Assembly: GCA_039923455.1 (NCBI GenBank)
Contig: JBDTCS010000039.1
Location: 1 to 7,878, forward strand
Source of the DNA: JBDTCS01 sp039923455
GTDB lineage: Bacteria > Bacteroidota > Ignavibacteria > Palsa-1295
Length of the DNA stretch: 7,878 nucleotides
Reading direction: 5' to 3'
Shown: in pieces, positions 1-6,500 of the stretch
Numbering within the stretch: the first letter of the stretch is position 1
How the letters are laid out: each line of letters starts with the position of its first letter
The notes under the pieces: generated by a model
What the model was told of the DNA's origin: nothing
What the model saw: only the letters and a program-made list of their open reading frames with translations
Databases searched by the model: none
Made by a program: the position numbers and the translations under genes

Positions 1-231
1 ATATTAAGGCTTTTTAGTCATGATGCACCCGAGACGAGTATCGCGCAAATTCGTTCTATCTGCAAGAAACACAAAGGGAATTGCACGACGTTTGTCACTG
101 TTGAAGGTGCACCGGAATTAGGAATCCGGCGGTATCGACTTCCGGCCGAGTGGTCAGTAGAGCCCACCGATGCACTCATCGGTGATCTCGATAAAGCTTT
201 CGGAAACAACCGAGTATTGTTTAGTCGATAG
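1..231 (+). CDS. dnaE: DNA polymerase III alpha subunit, C-terminal end (partial)
   Basis: The frame is open from the first base and gives 76 residues before TAG at 229-231. The fragment starts ILRLFSHDAPETSIAQIRSI and ends NNRVLFSR. This resembles the extreme C-terminal domain of DnaE-type polymerase III alpha subunits, which follows the OB fold and shows the order 'L-R-L-F...A...I...C..H.G...V...G....RRYRLP' and then a short helix. DnaE is the catalytic subunit of the replicative polymerase. All catalytic parts (PHP, palm, fingers, OB fold) lie upstream of the window. The thioredoxin gene 123 bp downstream supports the call, because dnaE next to trx is an order I recall from Bacteroidota such as Porphyromonas. 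The call rests on a short, poorly conserved tail, so neighbourhood carries part of the weight. An unrelated protein is possible but less likely. Confidence 0.72.
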   Translation: MLRLFSHDAPETSIAQIRSICKKHKGNCTTFVTVEGAPELGIRRYRLPAEWSVEPTDALIGDLDKAFGNNRVLFSR

Positions 232-235
232 TCAT

Positions 236-261
236 TTGAATTTTGCAATTGCAAAATTCAA
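236..261. repeat. 26-bp perfect palindrome after dnaE
   Basis: The arm TTGAATTTTGCAA is followed at once by its exact reverse complement, with no spacer and no mismatch. It begins 5 bp after the dnaE stop codon. It is AT-rich and neither flank has a clean U tract: the + side continues CAGTTGAAAAAAAG. It is therefore not a standard intrinsic terminator. It could form a transcript 3' end stem-loop for dnaE or act as a dimeric protein binding site upstream of trxA. Perfect symmetry is seen directly; the role is inference. Confidence 0.6.
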
Positions 262-296
262 CAGTTGAAAAAAAGTGTCACGTTTGGTTCTATGAC

Positions 297-314
297 GCAC
301 CGACTGATTGGTGC
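297..314 (+). other. Small hairpin in the thioredoxin leader
   Basis: GCACCGA and TTGGTGC pair over 7 bp around a CTGA loop. One pair is a G-U wobble in plus-strand RNA that would be an A-C mismatch on the other strand, so the structure favours a plus-strand transcript. It ends 40 nt before the trxA ATG. No U tract follows. It could be a 5' leader stem or chance; no known RNA family is recognised. Confidence 0.3.
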
Positions 315-354
315 AGCTTAGAGGTAGTTTAGGAACAAAGATACAGAATACGTT

Positions 355-699
355 ATGGAAAGTGCAACAACAACAGTCAATGCTCCGCTTCATTTGACGG
401 ATGCCAGTTTTGAGAAAGATGTGCTGAAGAGCGACAAGCCAGTGCTTGTAGATTTCACAGCAACATGGTGCGGACCTTGCCGCATGATCGCTCCGATCGT
501 CGAAGAGCTTGCCAACACATACGCGGGTAAAGCGGTGATCGGCAAGATGGATGTAGACGAGAATCCTGAGACATCGATGAATTACGGAATTCGCTCGGTG
601 CCTACGCTCTTGATTTTCAAGGGTGGTCAGGTTGTCGATCAGATTATCGGTGCAGTTGGTAAGGACAAGATCGTTGCTAAGCTCGCAGCGCAGTTCTAA
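355..699 (+). CDS. trxA: Thioredoxin
   Basis: This is a complete 114-residue thioredoxin, a cytoplasmic dithiol-disulfide oxidoreductase that reduces ribonucleotide reductase, peroxiredoxins and other targets using electrons from thioredoxin reductase. The redox motif WCGPC is at residues 38-42 with active cysteines C39 and C42. The buried aspartate is D33, and the cis-proline loop SVPT has P83. The spacings Asp-to-Cys (6) and Cys-to-cisPro (44) match E. coli Trx1 exactly. The conserved MDVDENP strand and the C-terminal glycine of IGAVGK are present. There is no signal peptide. The protein is about 6-8 residues longer at the N terminus than E. coli Trx1. The ATG at 355 is the only methionine before the fold; no good Shine-Dalgarno is seen, which fits this bacterial group. 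It sits 123 bp after dnaE and is closed by a terminator 30 nt downstream, so it may be monocistronic or the last gene of the dnaE unit. Confidence 0.96.
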   Translation: MESATTTVNAPLHLTDASFEKDVLKSDKPVLVDFTATWCGPCRMIAPIVEELANTYAGKAVIGKMDVDENPETSMNYGIRSVPTLLIFKGGQVVDQIIGAVGKDKIVAKLAAQF

Positions 700-727
700 G
701 TTTTCGGTTTATTCGTAAACCTTAGAA

Positions 728-759
728 AAGCCCCGCAATCTTAATTGATTGTGGGGCTT
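728..759 (+). terminator. Intrinsic terminator of trxA
   Basis: GCCCCGCAATC (730-740) pairs with GATTGTGGGGC (747-757) over 11 bp around a 6-nt loop, and two outer A-T pairs extend the stem. The single wobble (G735 with T752) is G-U in plus-strand RNA and C-A in minus-strand RNA, so the stem is best for trxA transcripts. The tail TTCACTTT is only moderately U-rich. The reverse strand has TTTTCT after the stem, so it may also stop transcription from the opposite side. Confidence 0.8.
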
Positions 760-787
760 CACTTTGTCCATCAAGTTTTGGGCAACA

Positions 788-815
788 AAAAGCCCGCCAA
801 TATTGGCGGACTTTT
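788..815 (-). terminator. Intrinsic terminator of the minus-strand secreted-protein gene
   Basis: CCGCCAAT and ATTGGCGG (794-809) form a perfect core. It is extended by one wobble and then G-C and four A-T pairs to 788-815. The wobble pair is U-G in minus-strand RNA but C-A in plus-strand RNA, pointing to use by the minus-strand gene. Its stop codon lies 18 nt before the stem. The minus strand runs CTTTTTGTTG through the stem foot, giving a good U tract. The plus strand also has CTTTTG, so bidirectional action is possible. Confidence 0.8.
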
Positions 816-832
816 GTATATCCGACGAACGA

Positions 833-3142
833 TTACTTACTGATCACGATCTTGCGTGTGGCACGTCCCACTGCACCTTCGACGCGCAAGTAGTATACGC
901 CCGGTGCGAGATCCTTCGCATCGATCTTAAGATCATGACGTCCGGCTGAGTAATAGCCACTTGCTACACTCTGTTGCACGCGACCGAGCAAGTCTACCAG
1001 CGTTACATTGATTGTACCGCTTGTGGGCAGCTGAAGCTGTGCGTTCGCACTCTTCGTGAATGGATTCGGGCTAACCGAAACCTTGAGGCCGCTCGCTATC
1101 GTGAAGCTAGATCCGACAGCCGAGTTCGTGCAATGCACGATGAGTGTATCATAGCAGCTATTTCCATCCGTGTTCAGCGTTTGTATCGCCACGCGGAATG
1201 TATCCGAGCTGTGCTGTCCGCTGTAGGAAGCCTTGAAGCCACTCTGTGGAACATTTGGTGGCAGACCTTGTGACGAAGAGTAGGTCACGAATAGCTTGGA
1301 TGGAGCAATCGTCGTTGTCCAACCAAGAGGAGCGGTTGCTGTATCGTACTTCCAACCGTTCAGCGCAAAGATGGTGATCTTTGTGACTTCGGTACTACGC
1401 CTGTTCTGCACCGTGAAATTCTGCGAGCAGGTTGATGCGTTATCCGTTGTGTAAAATGTCGTGTCGCACGAGTTATTAACGGCTGTGCACGTAACGCCGA
1501 ACTTGTCGCCGCTGATCTTCACAGTCTTGTCATCGTAGGTTGCCCACTCCACGTGCACCGTCTGACCGGCGACCGTTGGCACAACCGCGAATAGCAGATC
1601 TTGCGCGCTTCCGCTTGCTTGGGAATTCGTCGAACTTGCATCGACCAAGAAGCGAACGGACTTATTATCCGGCGCTGTGAACGGCCACTGCAAACTTGAT
1701 ACAAACTTGTTGACATCGAACGTGCCGGAGCCATCCGTGATGCTGAGGCTAATGCCATAAACACTACTTGGTGGATTGTTGTGCTTGTTCTCCACATGCA
1801 GCTTATAGGCGCAAGCACCCGTACCATCGCTCACTACGACAGAATCTGTCGCCGCACTTCCAACCGAGCACATGAGTGTTAGGTCGCCGCTTCCGAGTTC
1901 GGTATTGTTCTTTTTCAAAGTCTGCCAATGAAGCGTGAACGCATTTCCGCTGGCGTTATTAACGGAGACCTGAAAATTGGAATCCGTCACACCACCCGGA
2001 ATTGCATCGGGGTCCGAAGCAGCAAGGAAGATCGCAGTGTCAGGCTTTACCGACTTGCCCCAATTCGCGGGTGCACTCGGTGCCGAAGAGAACGTAACTC
2101 CCGGAGTCATACTCCAAACCTTCATGCCGAAGATTGGCGACGGTGGATTCAGATTTGTTACATGGAAGTTCTGCAACTTCAATTGGTACAAGCATCCGAA
2201 CTTATTCGTTGGTGTAACCACGTCCGTACCAACTGATGGATTCGCGCCAACGGTGGAGGTCACATTTCGGAGTGTATCACGATCGATGAACGAACCGCCA
2301 CCATAGGCGCGCCAAACAAAATTCACAGTCTGAAACTGAGGGTTCGCGTAGAGTGAAACATAAAAACTATCGAGCGAGCTACCGATATCGATAGTAGTTG
2401 TTGACGTAGTCGCATGGAAGTATGCAAAGTAGCCCGTCACGCTATCGGTCACCCAACCGGTCGGAGGCTTGATCTTTGAAGGACGCATGTAGCCCGCTGT
2501 CTTATCGAGCAACTCGAAGGTGACGCGATCGAGCGGAATATTCGCTGCGTTCTTGGAGAACATTTTAAAGCGGAAGAGAGGATCGACACCGCTGGTACCG
2601 CTGACGACGCTTGCACTATCAAACACACCATTCGCTTGAAACTCTGTGCAGATCAAACGGAAAGAACCAGTATTGATGACGTTTCCATTATTGTAGGTAG
2701 TCCATGCAACTGTTACAGGGCTTCCATAAGTCTGCCAGGAAAAACTCATTCCAAATCCGGCAAGCGAACCGCCGGCAGGAATGGAGGACCCGTTTGCTGT
2801 ATAAATCAGGCTTAGATGATCGCTGGTAGGTGCGGCATCCCAAGTTTGATTTGGCGCATTCGCGTTGTCATCGAACTGCGTACCATCGATAGTCTGAATG
2901 TCAAAGCGGATCTTATTGATGGCAAGCGCCGCAGAATTTCGGTTCTTAGCCGTTACGTTCCAATAACATGTGGAAAATCCGCCGACTGTCTTAACCGTCA
3001 ATGTATCATTGGCAGCACTTGCAACGTTTGAACCTCCGCCGAGCATTGCCGCAAAGAGCCCGAGTGCAAGGAGCAGCGTGACGCATCGCCCACGAACTCC
3101 TTGAGTGCGTTGAACGAAATTCGAATTGCTATAGAATTTCAT
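833..3142 (-). CDS. Secreted five-repeat protein with T9SS C-terminal sorting domain
   Basis: This 769-residue protein is of unknown function. Residues 1-43 are a Sec signal peptide: basic residues R12, R17 and R19, a hydrophobic core VTLLLALGLFAAML at 21-34, and likely cleavage after A-S-A (41-43). The body is five divergent tandem repeats at about 57-167, 188-296, 315-427, 442-554 and 570-673. Each opens with a 'C-x-Y/Q-x-(L/F)-x-V-x-N' strand, has a mid 'AP...W' turn, and closes with a strand pair such as VAWTTY...FRLIC. Cysteine pairs C59/C165, C317/C425, C444/C552 and C572/C671 frame four repeats; repeat 2 has no cysteine. The tail at about 686-769 is a type-A T9SS sorting domain with SPNPF (691-695), LVDLLGRV (715-722), LAPGVYYLRV (745-754) and KIVIS near the end. 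The predicted route is Sec export, then T9SS, with the tail removed at the cell surface. No catalytic motif is seen, so an adhesive or structural role is inferred. It is divergent from the next gene, 390 bp away. The start is the ATG that places the signal peptide correctly. Confidence 0.9.
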   Translation of the reverse strand: MKFYSNSNFVQRTQGVRGRCVTLLLALGLFAAMLGGGSNVASAANDTLTVKTVGGFSTCYWNVTAKNRNSAALAINKIRFDIQTIDGTQFDDNANAPNQTWDAAPTSDHLSLIYTANGSSIPAGGSLAGFGMSFSWQTYGSPVTVAWTTYNNGNVINTGSFRLICTEFQANGVFDSASVVSGTSGVDPLFRFKMFSKNAANIPLDRVTFELLDKTAGYMRPSKIKPPTGWVTDSVTGYFAYFHATTSTTTIDIGSSLDSFYVSLYANPQFQTVNFVWRAYGGGSFIDRDTLRNVTSTVGANPSVGTDVVTPTNKFGCLYQLKLQNFHVTNLNPPSPIFGMKVWSMTPGVTFSSAPSAPANWGKSVKPDTAIFLAASDPDAIPGGVTDSNFQVSVNNASGNAFTLHWQTLKKNNTELGSGDLTLMCSVGSAATDSVVVSDGTGACAYKLHVENKHNNPPSSVYGISLSITDGSGTFDVNKFVSSLQWPFTAPDNKSVRFLVDASSTNSQASGSAQDLLFAVVPTVAGQTVHVEWATYDDKTVKISGDKFGVTCTAVNNSCDTTFYTTDNASTCSQNFTVQNRRSTEVTKITIFALNGWKYDTATAPLGWTTTIAPSKLFVTYSSSQGLPPNVPQSGFKASYSGQHSSDTFRVAIQTLNTDGNSCYDTLIVHCTNSAVGSSFTIASGLKVSVSPNPFTKSANAQLQLPTSGTINVTLVDLLGRVQQSVASGYYSAGRHDLKIDAKDLAPGVYYLRVEGAVGRATRKIVISK
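836..1087 (-). other. T9SS type-A C-terminal sorting domain (protein segment)
   Basis: Residues 686-769 show the usual order of the family: 'V-S-P-N-P-F' opening, a strand ending in a Leu-Leu-Gly-Arg turn, an 'S-A-G-R-H-D-L' strand, the 'L-A-P-G-V-Y-Y-L-R-V' strand and a final 'R-K-I-V-I-S-K'. In this family the segment directs passage through the outer-membrane T9SS and is then cleaved. All of the motif order is visible; function is from family knowledge. Confidence 0.9.
1124..2974 (-). repeat. Coding region for five tandem protein repeats of ~100-115 residues
   Basis: The repeats align by eye through three blocks: an opening strand (CYWNVTAKN, FRFKMFSKN, CLYQLKLQN, CAYKLHVEN, CSQNFTVQN), a central Trp after a proline (W101, W230, W361, W486, W608), and a closing strand pair (VTVAWTTY, VNFVWRAY, FTLHWQTL, VHVEWATY, FRVAIQTL). 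DNA identity between copies is low, so these are old duplications rather than recent expansions. I do not recognise the fold family; an Ig-like beta sandwich is the natural guess from strand spacing. Confidence 0.75.
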
Positions 3143-3247
3143 GATCTTGAAATAATTTTGTTCATTAACGGACGGAGATATCCCGAAGCACGGATCTCCA
3201 AACTAACCACACAACAATAAACTCCTGAAACCCCTTCGCGTTACAGG

Positions 3248-3271
3248 TATTTTTGAAGTTGTACAAAAATA
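3248..3271. repeat. Interrupted palindrome TATTTTTG-N8-CAAAAATA
   Basis: Two perfect 8-bp arms are separated by 8 bp. Each arm, read on its own strand, also fits the Bacteroidota -7 promoter box TAnnTTTG. It could be a dimer-binding operator, a promoter core or both. Confidence 0.5.
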
Positions 3272-3299
3272 AGGCGAAATTTGCCGTTCCGAGTGCAAA
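3264..3299 (-). promoter_or_regulatory. Candidate Bacteroidota-type promoter for the minus-strand gene
   Basis: On the minus strand TTTG (3296-3299) is followed after 24 nt by TATTTTTG (3264-3271), which matches the TAnnTTTG box of Bacteroidota sigma-ABfr promoters. The spacer is a little longer than the roughly 17-23 nt usually quoted. Transcription would start about 115 nt before the ATG at 3142. Weak in isolation, since such boxes are common in AT-rich DNA. Confidence 0.25.
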
Positions 3300-3304
3300 A
3301 GGGC

Positions 3305-3344
3305 TTTGGGCAGGTCCAGCGATTTGCCCGAAAGCTTAGGGCAA
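3305..3344. repeat. Three-arm GGGCA/TGCCC inverted-repeat cluster
   Basis: TTTGGGCA (3305-3312) can pair with TGCCCGAA (3325-3332) over 8 bp including one wobble. The middle arm, TTGCCC (3324-3329), can instead pair with GGGCAA (3339-3344). The two pairings exclude each other. It lies between the two outward-facing promoter candidates, which suits a regulator binding site better than a leader RNA switch. Confidence 0.4.
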
Positions 3345-3375
3345 GTCAGCAGATACCATTGCATACCACAACATC

Positions 3376-3405
3376 TTGACGTTCGGGGTTCGATGTGTGT
3401 GTAAC
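3376..3405 (+). promoter_or_regulatory. Candidate promoter for the large + gene
   Basis: TTGACG (3376-3381) and TGTAAC (3400-3405) are separated by 18 bp, fitting 5/6 and 4/6 to the general sigma-70 pattern. The same region holds TAACTTTT (3402-3409), one base from the TAnnTTTG box. A start near 3412 would give a leader of about 120 nt. Confidence 0.3.
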
Positions 3406-3434
3406 TTTTCGCCTTAGGTCGTGTTTTGAATTCG

Positions 3435-3442
3435 TAACTTTG
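3435..3442 (+). promoter_or_regulatory. TAACTTTG box, possible second promoter for the large + gene
   Basis: The octamer fits the Bacteroidota -7 consensus TAnnTTTG exactly. It repeats the GTAACTTT sequence found 33 bp upstream at 3401. No TTG lies at the expected -33 distance, so the call is weak. Confidence 0.2.
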
Positions 3443-3532
3443 TGTTATTGTCTCTACCGAAACCCGCCGAATTTGCTTCCTGATGCAAAAATTGGGGTTT
3501 CGACAAGTCACCCATATCCCTCGCAATTGGAA

Positions 3533-6500
3533 ATGAACGTGAAAAACTACGTCCCGATCTTTGAAAGTCGAACAAATTTGGCCAAGCAGCTTGCATTCGC
3601 GCTGACCTTGCTTTTCTCGCTGCTGATCGGCGGGAATAACGGTTTCGCACAACAGCAGAAGGGAATTCCGTCCGATGGGCGCGATTTCTACTTGGGTTTT
3701 ATGACATCCAGCATTCGATGCCCGGCTGTCCAACCGTTCATTAATGTCTATGCGCTCGTCACGAGTTACTATGATAACGTAATCAAGGTAAGCTATTTTG
3801 ACCAAAGCGGCAAGGAGATTCCCGGTAGAAGCTATGTGGTTCAGAAGCAGCATTCTGTTCAGATACAACTCGACCGTGGTCAGGCGACCTTGCAAGACCC
3901 CGCAGGCGGTACTCCCGAATACAAAGCAATCCATATCACCGCGAAGTCGCCTGTTAACATTCAGTATTACAGCACTGGCCCAAATTCTGGAGGTATGTAC
4001 CTATCGCTTCCCACAGCCGCGCTCGGTCTGAATTATATCGTTGCGAGTTTGCCGGCCAATCCCGGAATCGGTGCGGGTGGCAGACGATTCGGATGCAACG
4101 GTACCTATCTCGATTCAAATAGTTCAGAGTTCATGATCGTCGCTCCCTACGATGACACGAAGGTGACGATCACTCCGAATGGCACGACTGCAAAGGGTCG
4201 CGTCGGCGCGACGACGGGTACTGGCGCTAACGGAATAGGTCAACCTTTTGAGGTTACACTTATGCGCGGCCAAGTCTATTTAGTTAAGTCTCAGGATAAC
4301 GATGCAGAAGTCGATGAATCCTCTTCGATCGTACAATCGGATAAGCCCATAGCGGTTATCGCAGGAAACGACGGTGCACATTGGGGTGATTCGAAGTATG
4401 CAGCCAACGGTCAGGAACAACGCGATCTTTGCATCGAGCAGATGGTGCCCGTCGAGTTTTGGGATGGAAAAGACAATATTTCTATGCCCTTCGTCGATTC
4501 ACCCGTCTCCGCAAAAGACGATCCCAGTGCCGGTGAAGCATATCGCGTTTATACATTCGATCCTAAAGGCACGACCGTCAATTTTGCGATCGACGCCGGT
4601 GCGACACAGCAACGATCCGTTAGCAGACTAACTGCTTCGACCGTGGAGTTTGATAATGTCACGACCGGAATTACTGCGACTGCTTCGGATGCCAAGATTT
4701 TCGTCGCGCAATATGATTACCGTCAGCATAATTCATCCGAGCCATTTCCGGCGCCAAGCCAAATGAATGTGGTGCCGATCTCCCGCTGGAGAAAATCTTT
4801 TCTCTGGATGGTACCCGACGATGCGGCGCAGGTACACAAGAAGCATTATATAAATATTATCGCATCAAAGTTAGCGATGCCGAAAATCCTGCTGGCGAAG
4901 GATGGCGCACCACCGCAACCGATCACGAAGAATGCCAATGTTGGTGGCTTCGCACATTTTCCCGGACATCCCGAACTGGAGGGACGACGCATCGAACTTT
5001 CGCCCGGCAGTTATTATGCGACCGGCGATTCTGCGTTCATTATTTACCAATATGGAAATCTTGGTCTCGATCCGGACAATGATCTTGGTGATAACGACGA
5101 CGACGATTATTATTTTTCCTATGCGGCGCCTTGCGGTCAATCGTTTGGTATAGATAGCAGTGCTTCGCCGAGTCTGAAAGTGGATACGGCGTGTGCATCT
5201 TGGACGGTCACTGCGTGGGATTCCATTCCGGTCGACAACGGCCTCGCGGATGTACAACTTCTCGATGATCCGGCTGGCGTTTATACACGTCCCGGATATG
5301 TGAGCTTCAATACGATTCTCGATCCGAGCAGTTATCAAGTGAAGAACGGTGCACTCTGGACGCAGTTCGGCGTGAAGGTGATCAATCCTCTTAAGGATGC
5401 TTACGCAGTCATCTTTATTGTGAATCGAGCAGGCAATGACACGTTGATAGAACTTCGCTATAAAGCTCCGAAGCTCACGCTTGCGCCGGACTCTGCTGAT
5501 TTCAGTGGAGTTGTGATTAACGATCAAGTGTGTGCGCGATTCGTTATGCGTAACACGGGTGCGAAAGGCGAAAAGAATTTTGTGTTGACCGGTGCTGATT
5601 TTCTCTTGAAGGATAAGAGCTTTTCGCTAAGCTCTGTCACGCCGAACTTGCCCTACACGCTCAAGCCGGGCGATTCGGTAGTATTCAATGTTTGTTACAC
5701 TGCGCTTGACACGGGCTTGTTGCATCTCGATACGCTTCTGATGCATACCGATTGCTCCGACATTCCTGTTCAGGTAACAGGGCAGGGCGTGACTCCGCTT
5801 ATCGTTGCCTCCGACGTCGATTTCGGAACGGTAGTACTGGGTGATTCCAACTGCAATCGCACAGTAAGAATCACGAACGTCGGCACTGGAGCGCTGATAC
5901 TTACAACCGGTTGGTTGCTTCACAACAACATCGAATTCCGTTTCTCGGATGCAGCGCGACTTCCGATAACGCTGCAGCCGGGCGAGAGTGTATCACTTAG
6001 TGTTTGCTACACACCGCACAAAGTCGGTACTGATTCGACGTTGCTCGATTGGGGGACGAATCTTCGCGAGCCATTCTTGCATCAGATCAAAGACTTCTCA
6101 AAGCTCATCGGTAGAGCAACAAAGTCTACGCTGGTCTGGAATGTGATTAAGCTTGTGGATACCGTTGAGTGTACGAACAGCGACACGATGCGAGTCACGC
6201 TGACGAACAAGGGTGGCGTCTCGACGACGATTCGCGAACTAAAATTTATCGGTGCTGACTCTGCGGAGTACACGATACTGCGCAATCAACATAATTTCAA
6301 TCCTATTGTTGGGAATCCGATTGATCCAAAGGATAGTCTGTGGATCGATGTGGTTTTCACGCCCGATCTGTCAAAGCCGATCGGTCGTTGGGCAGATAGA
6401 CACGCGACACTCATCGTGAAAGGTGATCGTGATACTTCGTTCGAGATCGTCGACTTCACATCTGTCGTGATCCACGCGGACATGACTCTGAGCACGAACT

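Larger units (their letters stand above)
3143..3532. promoter_or_regulatory. Divergent intergenic region between two T9SS-substrate genes
   Basis: This 390-bp stretch separates two genes read outward from it. It holds an interrupted palindrome, a cluster of three GGGCA/TGCCC arms, and candidate promoters facing each way, listed separately. I see no convincing small gene in it: the minus-strand open frame that covers it continues deep into the + gene and looks like a shadow. No Shine-Dalgarno precedes either start codon. Confidence 0.6.

Noticed and set aside
265..293. TTGAAA (265-270) with TTCTAT (288-293) as a trxA promoter
   Set aside because: The spacer is 17 bp but the -10 matches at only three of six positions, and AT-rich DNA next to the palindrome makes chance likely.
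974..1273. 99-codon + frame opposite the minus-strand secreted gene
   Set aside because: Lies antisense to the conserved sorting tail and repeat 5; no start-site context or domain.
3083..3085. C20 of the minus-strand protein as a lipobox cysteine
   Set aside because: The hydrophobic core comes after this cysteine, not before it, and an A-S-A cleavage site follows at 41-43. It is an ordinary Sec signal peptide.
3203..3934. 243-codon open frame on the minus strand crossing the divergent intergenic region and the start of the large + gene
   Set aside because: It covers the opposite strand of a clear signal peptide and head domain, has no recognisable domain, and mixes composition with no sensible export or fold pattern. 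It is a shadow.
3677..5060. Head domain as a true antibody (IgG Fc) binder
   Set aside because: The family name comes from mammalian mucosal proteins; environmental bacterial members are common and nothing in the sequence points to a vertebrate host.
5091..5107. GAC/ACG run as a slippage-prone phase-variation tract
   Set aside because: The run is only about four units of three bases; length change would keep the frame and add or remove Asp, so it would not switch expression.
4871..5527. 218-codon open frame on the minus strand within the large + gene
   Set aside because: Antisense to a continuous, domain-consistent coding frame; Arg/Ile-rich translation typical of a shadow frame, with no known motif.
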